From an uncultured Tessaracoccus sp. (GTDB lineage: Bacteria > Actinomycetota > Actinomycetes > Propionibacteriales > Propionibacteriaceae), in NCBI RefSeq assembly GCF_947286155.1, contig NZ_CAMYPD010000036.1, forward strand, positions 1-28,064: DNA of 28,064 nucleotides, given 5' to 3'. Below are positions 6,894 through 15,449 of the stretch, in pieces. Positions within the stretch are counted from its first letter, which is position 1. Every line of letters starts with the position of its first letter. The position numbers were made by a program, and so were the translations under genes. Under the pieces are notes generated by a model. It searched no databases and had not been told where the DNA came from. It saw only the letters and a program-made list of their open reading frames with translations.

Positions 6894-8594
6894 CTACTGA
6901 TCCAGCTCGCGGGTGTCGATCTCGGCAACGCGATCGCCGAGCTCCTCCAGCAGGCGGTGACGCTCGTCGCGTCGCTGGGCCTGCAGGATGGGATCGGGCA
7001 CCGGCGCCGCAGCTAGGAGCCGCTTCGTGTACTCCTCCTGCGCGTTCATGAGCACGTCCTCGCGGTCGCCCTTCTCGACGATCTTGCCGTACTGCAACAC
7101 CACGACGCGGTGCGCCAGCGAATCGATCACGGCCAGGTCGTGCGAGATGAACAAGCAGGCGAACCCGAATTCCTTCTGCAAATCCGTGAACATCTCCAGC
7201 ACGCTCGCCTGCACGGAGACGTCGAGCGCAGAGGTGGGCTCGTCAGCGACGAGCAGGTCAGGGCTCAGCGTGAGCGCCCGGGCGATGGACACGCGCTGAC
7301 GCTGACCGCCCGAGAGCTCGTGGGGATACCGGTTGTAGGCTGACTTGGGCAGACGAACCGCCTCGAGCAGTTCGTGCACCCGCTGCCGGCGCTCGGCCTT
7401 CGTGCCCACGCGGTGCACCTGGAGCGGCTCAGCGATCACGTCACCCACCGGCAGCCGCGGGTTGAGCGACGCCGCCGGGTCCTGGAAGATCACGCCGATG
7501 CGCTTGCGAAGCTCCTTCAACTGCTGCCCGCGCAACTTCGTGAGGTCTTCTCCCAGCACGCGCGCCTCGCCCGATGCGACAGGGATCAGGCCGAGCAGGG
7601 CGCGGCCGATCGTCGACTTACCGGAGCCCGACTCACCCACGAGGCCGACGATCTCGCCGCGGCGCACGTCGAACGAGACGTCGTCGACCGCACGGAACGG
7701 CTTCTTACCAGAGCGCTTGTACTCGACGACGAAGTTGCGGCACTCGAGCGCCATCTCTTGGCTGGTGACGTCGGCCACCTTGTCGCCGAACTGGCCGTGG
7801 CCAACACCCAGGTGAGGCACCGCGTCGAGGAGGCGCTTGGTGTAGGGGTGCTGGGGGTGCATGAGCACTTCTTCCGACGTGCCCTGCTCGACGATGTCGC
7901 CCTTGAACATGACGGCGACGCGGTCGGCCATGTCGGCAACCACGCCCATGTTGTGCGTGATCAGCAGGATGCCGGTGTTGAGCTTGTCCTTCAGCGAGCG
8001 CAGGAGGTCGAGGATGTCGGCCTGCACCGTGACGTCGAGGGCGGTGGTGGGCTCGTCGGCAATGATCACGGCCGGGTCGCACGCGAGCGCCATGGCGATC
8101 ACCACGCGCTGCCGCATACCGCCGGAGAGCTCGTGCGGGAACTGCTTCGCGCGGCGCTCCGCGTTGGGGATGCCCACGGCCTTGAGCAGATCTACTGCCC
8201 GGGCCCAGGCCTCACGCCCGAATGCGACGCCGTGTACCTCCATCGCTTCGGTGAGCTGTTCGCCCACCCGGATGACGGGGTTGAGCGCGGTCATCGGCTC
8301 CTGGAACACCATCGCGACGTGGTTGCCGCGCACATTGCGCAGCTGCTTTCCGTTGAGCTTGCCGATGCTCTGGTTCGCGACGATCGTCTCACCCTGGATG
8401 TGAGCGTTGCCGGGCAGTAGGCCGAGGGCCGTCGTCGCAGTGACCGACTTGCCCGACCCGGACTCGCCGACGAGGGCCACGACCTCGCCGGGGCGCACGT
8501 CGAGGGTCAGCCCCTTCACGGCGTGGACGCGCCCGAACTCCGTCTTGAACTGGACGTCGAGATTCTTGAACTGCAGCACTGCTTCTTGCGTCAT
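6894..8594 (-). CDS. Dipeptide/oligopeptide ABC importer, fused ATPase DppDF
   Basis: A 566-residue protein with two complete ABC ATPase domains in tandem, equivalent to DppD and DppF joined. Domain 1 has Walker A GESGSGKS at 43-50, signature LSGGMRQR and Walker B with ADEPTTALD. Domain 2 (from about residue 285) has a second GESGSGKS, LSGGQRQR and ADEPTSALD. Each is followed by the oligopeptide-type C-terminal extension that reads HPQHPYTKRLL and NAQEEYTKRLL. It powers uptake across the membrane through the two permeases encoded immediately upstream. ATG 8594 follows GAGGAGCT and is 11 bp after the dppC stop. Hairpin B lies 41 bp downstream and probably ends the transcript. Nickel or other family-5 solutes cannot be excluded as substrate. 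Confidence 0.95.
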   Translation of the reverse strand: MTQEAVLQFKNLDVQFKTEFGRVHAVKGLTLDVRPGEVVALVGESGSGKSVTATTALGLLPGNAHIQGETIVANQSIGKLNGKQLRNVRGNHVAMVFQEPMTALNPVIRVGEQLTEAMEVHGVAFGREAWARAVDLLKAVGIPNAERRAKQFPHELSGGMRQRVVIAMALACDPAVIIADEPTTALDVTVQADILDLLRSLKDKLNTGILLITHNMGVVADMADRVAVMFKGDIVEQGTSEEVLMHPQHPYTKRLLDAVPHLGVGHGQFGDKVADVTSQEMALECRNFVVEYKRSGKKPFRAVDDVSFDVRRGEIVGLVGESGSGKSTIGRALLGLIPVASGEARVLGEDLTKLRGQQLKELRKRIGVIFQDPAASLNPRLPVGDVIAEPLQVHRVGTKAERRQRVHELLEAVRLPKSAYNRYPHELSGGQRQRVSIARALTLSPDLLVADEPTSALDVSVQASVLEMFTDLQKEFGFACLFISHDLAVIDSLAHRVVVLQYGKIVEKGDREDVLMNAQEEYTKRLLAAAPVPDPILQAQRRDERHRLLEELGDRVAEIDTRELDQ

Positions 8595-8605
8595 GATTCA
8601 GCTCC

Positions 8606-9586
8606 TCAGCTCAGCGTCTGGCGGGGGTCGAAAGCGTCGCGGAGGCCGTCGCCAATGAAGTTGACGCACAGCGCGATGCCCAGAATGAAGATGCCGGGCC
8701 ACCAGAACAGCCACGGGCGGGTGGTGAGCGTGCTCTGGTAGGTCTGGATGAGCAAACCGAGCGACGTGTCAGGCGGACGCACACCGAAGCCCAAGAACGA
8801 GATCGAGGTCTCCACGAGGATGGCCGCGGAGATCGACAACGTCGCATTCACGACGATGGTGCCGAGCGCATTGGGGAGGATGTGGCGGCCGATGATCGTC
8901 ACCGACGGTGTGCCGATGGCGCGAGCGGCAGCAATGAATTCTCGCTCACGCAGCGACAACACTTCCGCGCGCACCAGACGAGCGAGGCCCGTCCACGAAA
9001 TCAGGCCGATCATCAACGCCATGAGCGGCACATTCGAACCAAAGGTGCGGCCAAAGACGGCGGCGATCACGAGCAGCGGGAGGATGATCAGCAGGTCGGT
9101 GAACCGCATGAGGATCGACTCGGTGATCCCGCGGAAGTAGCCCGCAACGGAACCGATCGTCGTACCGATGAGAGTTGCAACAGTACCGACGGTGAAGGCG
9201 ATGAACAGCGACACCTGCGCGCCGCGCATCACGAGCGCAAAGTAATCTTTACCGATCGTGTCCTGCCCGAACGGGTGCTCACCGATACGGAACGGGAACA
9301 GGCTGAGCGTCGGGGCTCCGCCCGGCATCGCCGACGGGTACGGCGTGACGTAGTTCTTGCCCCACCAACCAGGAATCGGGCCGACGCCAATCGAAGTGAC
9401 CGACAGCACGAGAATTCCGAGTAGCAGCACCAACGAGACCATCGCTGCCTTGTGGCGCACGAAGCGCCGCATGACCAGCTGGCCCTGCGAATACGACTTG
9501 TCGGTGGTCTGGTCGAGGACATCCTCGACGGAGTACGCGTGCGCCTCGTCCATCTGGGGCGAATCTTGAGTGTTGTGTTCAGTCAT
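8606..9586 (-). CDS. Peptide ABC importer permease DppC
   Basis: A 326-residue inner-membrane permease of the DppC/OppC family. After a hydrophilic N-terminus of about 45 residues the first helix (MVSLVLLLGILVLSVTSIG) is followed by the family's extracytoplasmic segment containing HPFGQDTIGKDYF, then five more helices. The cytoplasmic EAA loop that docks on the ATPase reads AARAIGTPSVTIIGRHILPN. The protein ends with the usual GLRDAFDPR. ATG 9586 follows GGGAG, 13 bp after the dppB stop, within one operon. Length and motifs are normal. Confidence 0.95.
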   Translation of the reverse strand: MTEHNTQDSPQMDEAHAYSVEDVLDQTTDKSYSQGQLVMRRFVRHKAAMVSLVLLLGILVLSVTSIGVGPIPGWWGKNYVTPYPSAMPGGAPTLSLFPFRIGEHPFGQDTIGKDYFALVMRGAQVSLFIAFTVGTVATLIGTTIGSVAGYFRGITESILMRFTDLLIILPLLVIAAVFGRTFGSNVPLMALMIGLISWTGLARLVRAEVLSLREREFIAAARAIGTPSVTIIGRHILPNALGTIVVNATLSISAAILVETSISFLGFGVRPPDTSLGLLIQTYQSTLTTRPWLFWWPGIFILGIALCVNFIGDGLRDAFDPRQTLS

Positions 9587-9599
9587 TTCCCACTCCCTA

Positions 9600-11144
9600 C
9601 TAACCGCTAATCCGCGGATCGAGGACGGCGTAGACGAGGTCGGCGATCAGGTTCATCGTCACCGCAGCGCCACCGGCAACCAGGAAGAAGCCCATCACCG
9701 GCAGCGGGTCGACGTTCCTCAAGCCGGTCTGGAACAAGTCGCCCATGCCCTTCCATCCGAAGACCTGCTCAGTGATGACCGCGCCACCAATGAGCGCCGC
9801 GAAGTCGAACGCCACGATGGTGGCCAGCGGAATGAGCGCGTTGCGCAGCGCGTGGCGGGTAATCACCTTGCGCTCCGAGATGCCCTTCGAACGCGCGGTA
9901 CGCACGTAGTCCTGGCGGAGCACTTCGAGCATCGAGGCGCGGGTGTAGCGGATATAGCTCGCGATCGAGACCACCATGAGCGCGCACGTCGGCAGCACCA
10001 GGTGCGTCGCCGTGTCGATCATGTGGTTCCAGTACGTCGAGCTGAAGTTCGGGGTAGCCGACGCGATGGTGGCGATGGGACGCGGCTGCACCGCAAGATA
10101 CCTGGCCCAGTTGCTCAGCATCAGATCTGCAAACGCGATGCCGCTGGCAATGATCGACACCACTACGGACGCGAATGTGGCCTGCCGGCGAGAGAACCCG
10201 CCGAGCAGCTGACCGGCGAGCACCGCTACGACGATGGACACGAAAAACAGCACGACGAGCGTCCACGTCACTCCAGAGAACGTCGCCGGATCTTCGCGCG
10301 GCATCATTAACGTCGGACGCATCACGACGTAGCCGACGATCGCGACGAGCACCGTCACCCCGACAGCGTTGCGCACTCGGGGATTCTTAAAGCCGGAGGT
10401 CATCATGATGGCCAAGATGCCTACGCCGATGACGGCAAGAATGTACATCGGGATACCCACCGCCGGGCGGCGGAACCACTGGACGGCATCCATGTACCAC
10501 AGCACGCCTGCCACGACGGCGAACGATGCCGCGAAGGTGATAAGACGCCGTCGCAGGCTGCCTCCGAGCGCTGCGGCGAGAATGATGCCTACCGCCGTTG
10601 CGGCTATCAATATGGTTTGCCAACTGAAGTGGGCTGACGGAATCCAGTCGTTGAATTGGATGGCTGCGTAGTGCTTGAGGAGCACAGCGAACCAGAACAC
10701 AGGCAGAGAGAAGAACACGAACGCCATGAACGTCACTGCGTAATCGAACCCTGAGTACTGGCGAATGGCAGTGACGATACCCAGCGTGATGCCGATAACG
10801 ATGGCGAGCAGGGTAGCCAGAGTGACGAGGCGTAGCGTCGAGCCAGCCGCGCTCGCAACGAGCGCATTGACGCTCTGCCCTTCACGGTTGTTGCCGAGAT
10901 CACACCGCCCGATGAAGCACTTGGCCGCGCCTCCCAGCCAGGAGAAATAGCGTACGTACCAGGGTTTATCGAGACCCATGATGGCGGTGCGTTGGGCTAT
11001 GCGGTTCTCGCGGTTCGGGTCCTGCGACTCGCGGAGATCTTGCAACGGGTCACCGGAGTTGATGACTAGCACGAACATCACCAGCGAGCCGAGCAGCAGG
11101 ATCAGAACAGACTGTCCCAACCGCTTCAAAACGTATTTCAACAC
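9600..11144 (-). CDS. Peptide ABC importer permease DppB with a six-helix insertion
   Basis: A 514-residue permease, about 180 residues longer than typical DppB (310-340). The ends are canonical: N-terminal KRLGQSVLILLLGSLVMF and C-terminal RYTRASMLEVLRQDYVRTARSKG with the EAA loop, finishing VYAVLDPRISG. Between them, about residues 180-365, lie some six additional hydrophobic helices, for example WQTILIAATAVGIILA, IPMYILAVIGVGILAIMM and VTWTLVVLFFVSIVVAVLAG. An even number of helices keeps the topology. GTG 11144 was chosen because AAGGA lies 8 bp upstream; an in-frame GTG at 11171 has no ribosome site. It is separated from the binding-protein gene by 146 bp holding a stem-loop. Confidence 0.92.
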   Translation of the reverse strand: MLKYVLKRLGQSVLILLLGSLVMFVLVINSGDPLQDLRESQDPNRENRIAQRTAIMGLDKPWYVRYFSWLGGAAKCFIGRCDLGNNREGQSVNALVASAAGSTLRLVTLATLLAIVIGITLGIVTAIRQYSGFDYAVTFMAFVFFSLPVFWFAVLLKHYAAIQFNDWIPSAHFSWQTILIAATAVGIILAAALGGSLRRRLITFAASFAVVAGVLWYMDAVQWFRRPAVGIPMYILAVIGVGILAIMMTSGFKNPRVRNAVGVTVLVAIVGYVVMRPTLMMPREDPATFSGVTWTLVVLFFVSIVVAVLAGQLLGGFSRRQATFASVVVSIIASGIAFADLMLSNWARYLAVQPRPIATIASATPNFSSTYWNHMIDTATHLVLPTCALMVVSIASYIRYTRASMLEVLRQDYVRTARSKGISERKVITRHALRNALIPLATIVAFDFAALIGGAVITEQVFGWKGMGDLFQTGLRNVDPLPVMGFFLVAGGAAVTMNLIADLVYAVLDPRISG

Positions 11145-11226
11145 GTGGATTATCCTTTTCGGCTGGCTCACGCAACGCTATCGAAGAGCTGCGCACCCGG
11201 AAACTATAGGGCACATCGCGGCGCTT

Positions 11227-11280
11227 GAGAAGACGTGAGTCGGGGCAGGCGGAATATCCCCCTGCCCCGACTGACTTCTC
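11227..11280 (-). terminator. Stem-loop between the binding-protein gene and dppB
   Basis: Perfect 12-bp arms AGTCGGGGCAGG (11238-11249) and CCTGCCCCGACT (11261-11272) are extended by GAGAAG/CTTCTC outside small bulges. There is no T tract on the minus strand. Such a structure just 3' of a solute-binding-protein gene commonly gives partial termination or protects the upstream message, so the binding protein is made in excess over the permeases. Confidence 0.6.
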
Positions 11281-11290
11281 TAGCCTGCGA

Positions 11291-13138
11291 TCAGGAGGCG
11301 GCTACCCACTGATGCGCGTTCCACGAGACCTGCGACTGCGTCGCGGTCGGGCGAACGTTCTGCAGCTTCGCGTCGGCACCAACCACGCCAGGGTGGGCGT
11401 ACAGCGGAATACCGAACAGCGTGTCCCACAGTTCCTTCTCAATGGCGATGGTCTGCTCCTGGTGGACGTTCTCGTCGAGCGAACCCGCGAGCTTCTCCCA
11501 CGCGGCGTCGACCTTCTCGTTGGAGTACTCGCCGAAGTTCTGCTGACGATTCGAGGAGTAGATGTTCTGGCCGGAAGCGATCTGGCCGGAGCCAGCCCAA
11601 GCGAACAGCGCCACCTCGTAGTTACCGGCCGGCACCTCCTTATCGAAGAACCTGTCGGAGCTGGCGTCGACGATCTCGAAGCCAGCCTCCTTGCAGACGG
11701 CCTGGATCAGGTTGACGGTCTCCTGGCGACGCAGGTTACCTGCCTGGTAGCCGATGCGAACCTCGAGCGGGGTCTTGACGCCGGCTTCAGCGAGCTTGGC
11801 CTTCGCGCCCTCGATGTCGATCTCGTCGTAGCGACCGTCGTAGGACTTCGACGTGATGGCCTCGTACTTCTCCTTCTGGAAGGGGAACACCTCACGAGCG
11901 TTCATCACAACAGCATCGGGGTTGATGGGCTTGACGAGCTGGTCGACGATCTGCTTCCGCGGCACGCACATCGCGAAGGCTTCACGCACCTTCTGATCCG
12001 TCATCACGTTGCCCTCGCGGAAGTTGAAGTCGAGGTGCTCCCAGGTAAGCGTGGAGTACTGGTAGACCTTGATCCCGTCGCCCATGCCCTCCAGCTGCGG
12101 CACGGTGTCCACCGTGGCCTGCGGTGCGATCACCTGGACGTCACCGTTCTGCAGCGACTGGGCCTGGATGGCGTCGTCGAGGAAGCGGAACACGAGCTCC
12201 TTGGTGGCCGCAGGCTCGCCCCAGTACTTGTCGTTCGCAGTGAGCGTGAGGGATTCGCCGGCCTTCCAGCCGCCCTCCTTCAGCTTGTATGGGCCAGCGG
12301 ACGGCACTTCGCTCATGTCCTTCGGAAGCTCGCCGGGGTTGTAGATCCAGCCCTCGTTCCAGAACTTCGCGGCCTTGCGCACGGTGTCGCCGTCCTTGTC
12401 GAGGATGGCCTTGGCGAGCGCGTCGGGCTCCAGGCCGGACTTCTTCGCCACGATGTGTGCAGGGAGCACCGAGGTGACGTTGATCATGTAGTCCGGGTCA
12501 GGGGTGGAGTACTCGACGGTGAAGGTCTTGGAACCAACTTCACCCTTCGGGCCGTCGAGCACCTTCTCCGCCAAGCTGCTGGAGACGTGGTTGAACACGG
12601 CCTTGGCTTTCTTGTTCTCACCGCTAGCGAAGCCCGGAGCGACGAACTCAGGGTTCTGCGCGGCCCAGTCGAGGAGGTAGTCGTTGATGGTAATCGGGGT
12701 GCCATCCGACCACACGGCATCGTCGGCGATGGTGTACTTCACGATCAGCGGGTCTTCGCTGGTGACCTCAACGGTGCCGAACTTCTCGTCGCGGCAAATG
12801 GTGCCGTCGGTGCCGAAGTAGGTGAATCCGCCGCGCATCATGCCGTCGATCACGCGGTTGTACGTGGAGTAGGTGTCGGCGGTCATGGCGTTGTAGCCCG
12901 TCCAGTCGGGCTTGCCTGCGGTGTAGGCAACCTGACCCTCAGCGGATTCGGTAATGCCGAGATCCTTCAGGCAGGGATCGTCCGATTCCGTGGCTTCCGG
13001 TTCTTTGCCCTCTCCACCAGCGGAGGCCGATGCGTTCCCGTCCTTGGGACCGGCTGCGGGATCGTCCGAGGTGCAAGCGCCAAGCAACAGCGCACCGCTC
13101 ATCAGCAGCGCGAGAGATGCAGACCCTCTCAACTTCAT
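11291..13138 (-). CDS. Peptide-binding lipoprotein of the ABC importer (SBP family 5)
   Basis: A 615-residue lipoprotein that captures oligopeptides outside the membrane and hands them to the DppB/DppC/DppDF importer. The signal peptide ends at a lipobox LGAC with Cys22, followed by an acidic Ser/Ala/Gly linker. The mature part shows the SBP_bac_5 pattern: MRGGFTYF, a YTIADDAVWSDGTPIT segment, GPYKLKEG, NDKYWG, and the REAFAMCVPRKQIV block. ATG 13138 has AAGGAG 6 bp upstream; a longer frame reaching 13306 has no signal peptide at its start and is rejected. The gene opens the operon. Its 213-bp upstream gap to tsaD holds no gene; a -10-like TAGTGT occurs there but no clear promoter can be chosen. 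Confidence 0.95.
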   Translation of the reverse strand: MKLRGSASLALLMSGALLLGACTSDDPAAGPKDGNASASAGGEGKEPEATESDDPCLKDLGITESAEGQVAYTAGKPDWTGYNAMTADTYSTYNRVIDGMMRGGFTYFGTDGTICRDEKFGTVEVTSEDPLIVKYTIADDAVWSDGTPITINDYLLDWAAQNPEFVAPGFASGENKKAKAVFNHVSSSLAEKVLDGPKGEVGSKTFTVEYSTPDPDYMINVTSVLPAHIVAKKSGLEPDALAKAILDKDGDTVRKAAKFWNEGWIYNPGELPKDMSEVPSAGPYKLKEGGWKAGESLTLTANDKYWGEPAATKELVFRFLDDAIQAQSLQNGDVQVIAPQATVDTVPQLEGMGDGIKVYQYSTLTWEHLDFNFREGNVMTDQKVREAFAMCVPRKQIVDQLVKPINPDAVVMNAREVFPFQKEKYEAITSKSYDGRYDEIDIEGAKAKLAEAGVKTPLEVRIGYQAGNLRRQETVNLIQAVCKEAGFEIVDASSDRFFDKEVPAGNYEVALFAWAGSGQIASGQNIYSSNRQQNFGEYSNEKVDAAWEKLAGSLDENVHQEQTIAIEKELWDTLFGIPLYAHPGVVGADAKLQNVRPTATQSQVSWNAHQWVAAS

Positions 13139-13351
13139 GGGTTCTCCTTTGTCGTCAACGACAGTCAGTGGACCTGCTGGCCCAATTGGGGTGGACACTA
13201 TCGACTTCCGCGGGCGAAAGAACAGGTTTCTCAGAAAAACAGGGGCAATCGTTATGGAATAGAGACTCTCGAGGCCACTCCTAACCGCGACGCATAGTTC
13301 CGGCAAGAAAGCGGTACTGGTCTCACTGTGTGGACAGCCATATGGCGCTGA

Positions 13352-14398
13352 CTAGCGCACGACCACCGTTTCGACGGGGAGCCCGGAGTGCGCCGAGATG
13401 TCCAGGCCGCTCGGTTCGAGCCCGGCCGCGACGACTTGCGCGCCGACGGCGGCAATCATGGCGCCGTTATCGGTGCACAGCCCTGGCCTAGGGCGTCGGA
13501 ACTCGAACCCGGCTTCTTCGGCGCGCTCGGCCAGCAGCGTGCGCAGCCGTGAGTTCGCGGCCACTCCCCCGCCGAGCAGGATGGATTCGACGCCCAGGTG
13601 GCGGGCCGCGTCGATAGTTTTGGCCGACAGCACGTCGGCGACGGCTTCCTGGAAGCTGGCGCACACGTCGGCGACGGGAATCTCCCCGCCTTCGATGCGT
13701 CGTTGTTCTACCCAGCGAGCGACGGCGGTCTTGAGGCCGGAGAAGGAAAAGTCGAAGCGGTGCTTCTCGAGATCGTGCCTGGCCGTGAGTCCGCGGGGGA
13801 ATCGGATGGCCGACGGGTTCCCCTCCTGCGCGAGGTTGTCGATCACCGGCCCGCCCGGGTAGGAGAGCCCCAGCAGGCGGGCGACCTTGTCGTAGGCCTC
13901 GCCGGCAGCGTCGTCGATGGTGGAACCGAGTTCGGTCACGTCCGTCGCGATGTCACGCACGTGGAGCAGCGACGTGTGACCGCCCGAGACGAGCAAGGCC
14001 AGCGACGGCGTCGGGAGCGGCCCGTGGTCGAGCAAGTCGACGGCGACGTGGCCAATGAGGTGGTTCACGCCGTAGAGCGGCTTGCCGAGGTAGGCGGCGA
14101 GCGCCTTGGCCGACGCGAGCCCCACCACGAGCGCGCCCATGAGCCCGGGGCCAGCGGTGACGGCGACGGCGTCGATGTCGGCGAGGTCGACGTCTGCGGT
14201 GCGCACGGCGCGTTCAAGCGCGGGCACGATGGCGGCGAGATGCGCGCGGCTCGCCACCTCCGGCACCACCCCACCGAAGCGAACGTGGAGGTCCACCGAG
14301 CTCGCCACCTCGTTGGCGAGCAGCGTCGATCCGCGCACGATACCGACGCCGGTCTCGTCGCAGGAGGATTCGATACCCAGGATCAACGGCTCGCTCAT
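13352..14398 (-). CDS. tsaD: tRNA N6-adenosine threonylcarbamoyltransferase TsaD
   Basis: A 348-residue cytosolic enzyme that transfers threonylcarbamoyl to A37 of ANN-decoding tRNAs, the last step of t6A synthesis. The N-terminal GIESSCDETGVGI motif is the ASKHA nucleotide/threonylcarbamoyl-adenylate site, and H113-x3-H117 (HLIGH) are the metal ligands; GGGVAANSRLR and the SGGHT loop are also present. Start ATG 14398 overlaps the rimI stop by 4 bp (ATGA), so translation is coupled. It is the last gene of the tsaE-tsaB-rimI-tsaD cluster. A longer in-frame extension upstream lies inside rimI and is not used. Confidence 0.97.
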   Translation of the reverse strand: MSEPLILGIESSCDETGVGIVRGSTLLANEVASSVDLHVRFGGVVPEVASRAHLAAIVPALERAVRTADVDLADIDAVAVTAGPGLMGALVVGLASAKALAAYLGKPLYGVNHLIGHVAVDLLDHGPLPTPSLALLVSGGHTSLLHVRDIATDVTELGSTIDDAAGEAYDKVARLLGLSYPGGPVIDNLAQEGNPSAIRFPRGLTARHDLEKHRFDFSFSGLKTAVARWVEQRRIEGGEIPVADVCASFQEAVADVLSAKTIDAARHLGVESILLGGGVAANSRLRTLLAERAEEAGFEFRRPRPGLCTDNGAMIAAVGAQVVAAGLEPSGLDISAHSGLPVETVVVR

Positions 14399-14820
14399 GG
14401 TTGGCAGTTCCTCTCCATTACCAGCGCGTCGGCCCCCGCGCCGTAGTAATCGTTTCGACGGTGGATCGTCGAAAAGCCGTGCTTGCGGTACAACTCGACG
14501 GCGGGCAGGTTGTCGTCGCGCACCTCCAGCAGGCAGCGCTTGCCGACCGCGCTGAACCCGGCTTGCATGAGCGCGTCTGCCACGCCTTGGCGGCGCGCGT
14601 CGGGGCGCACGACGATGCGGTTCAGGTCGGCGGCTTCGCCCATGTCCTGGAACGTGATGACGCCGAGCAGCCGCGTATCTCTCGCGACGAGTGTGGTGCG
14701 GCGTGACCCCCGGAGCTCCTGCGCCCACGAGGCTTCACTCCAGCGCTCCTTCGTCGGGAAGCAGGCTTCGAGTTCGAGGATCTCCGGCAGATCGTCGAGG
14801 GTTGCGACGACGGGCTTCAT
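14395..14820 (-). CDS. rimI: RimI-type GNAT N-acetyltransferase
   Basis: A 141-residue GNAT protein, the usual length for RimI, which acetylates the N-terminal alanine of ribosomal protein bS18 and possibly other N-termini. The acetyl-CoA motif is seen as IVVRPDARRQGVADAL, followed by LEVRDDNLPAVELYRKHGF, a hallmark of RimI, and the YYGAGADALVMER end. It overlaps tsaB upstream and tsaD downstream by ATGA each. Its place between tsaB and tsaD is the standard actinobacterial order, which supports the RimI call over other GNATs; in vivo substrate is inferred. Confidence 0.93.
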   Translation of the reverse strand: MKPVVATLDDLPEILELEACFPTKERWSEASWAQELRGSRRTTLVARDTRLLGVITFQDMGEAADLNRIVVRPDARRQGVADALMQAGFSAVGKRCLLEVRDDNLPAVELYRKHGFSTIHRRNDYYGAGADALVMERNCQP

Positions 14821-15449
14821 CGCCGCACTTTCAGCCGAGGAAGCACCGACTTAGGCTTACCCGGCACCGTCGCGTCCGCGGCGCGCAGATAGTACGGCTC
14901 CTCCCCCGCCGCGGGCAGCTGGCTGTGGCGTGCGGCGAGGAGGCTCGCGTCGAGGGACACGGGGCCGGCGAATGCCACCTGGCTACGATACTCGTCGGGA
15001 ATATCGCCGTAGACGGGGATGCGCGGCAGGGCGTCAGGGGCGCCCACCTGGGGCTCGCGCTCGCGAACACCGTCGACGTAGCGCGCCCAGAACAGCTCCT
15101 TGCGACGGGCGTCGGAGGCGACGAGGAACTCGCCCTGCGCGTCCACGGCCAGCGCGATGGCGTCGAGCGAGCACACGCGGCGCAGCGCCCGGCCCCCGAC
15201 CGCGGCGAGCGTGGCGCCCGTCGCGATGCCCACCCGCAAGCCGGTGTAGGGGCCAGGACCCATCCCGACGACGAACTCATCGACGTCGGTGAGCGCCACG
15301 CCCAGCTCGGCGCAGACCTGCTGCACCGACGGCATGAGCTGCTCGACGTGAGCGCGCGCATCGGCGACCACCGCCGACGGCCCAGGTGCCCCGTCGCGAG
15401 CGATGCCGACGGCCACGTGGTGCGAAGTGTCGATAGCGAGGGTAATCAT
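14817..15449 (-). CDS. tsaB: t6A partner protein TsaB
   Basis: A 210-residue TsaD paralogue of the ASKHA fold that dimerises with TsaD and, with TsaE, forms the t6A machine. The N-terminal MITLAIDTS and the GMGPGPYTGLRVGIATG segment are the family signature; no HxxxH metal site is present, as expected for TsaB. ATG 15449 overlaps the stop of the upstream GNAT-TsaE gene by 4 bp, which fixes the start; a longer frame runs into that gene. The protein ends in a basic LPRLKVRR tail, overlapping rimI. Confidence 0.95.
   Translation of the reverse strand: MITLAIDTSHHVAVGIARDGAPGPSAVVADARAHVEQLMPSVQQVCAELGVALTDVDEFVVGMGPGPYTGLRVGIATGATLAAVGGRALRRVCSLDAIALAVDAQGEFLVASDARRKELFWARYVDGVREREPQVGAPDALPRIPVYGDIPDEYRSQVAFAGPVSLDASLLAARHSQLPAAGEEPYYLRAADATVPGKPKSVLPRLKVRR

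Noticed and set aside
11225..13297. A very long open frame on the plus strand opposite the binding-protein gene, and similar long frames opposite tnaA and dppDF
   Set aside because: These are high-GC antisense shadows: Arg/Ala/Val/His-rich, without ribosome sites or recognisable domains, while the opposite strand encodes clear conserved proteins.
13352..14728. A 458-residue version of TsaD starting inside rimI
   Set aside because: The extra N-terminus is the shifted frame of rimI; the ATGA overlap at 14395-14398 and family length fix the start at 14398.
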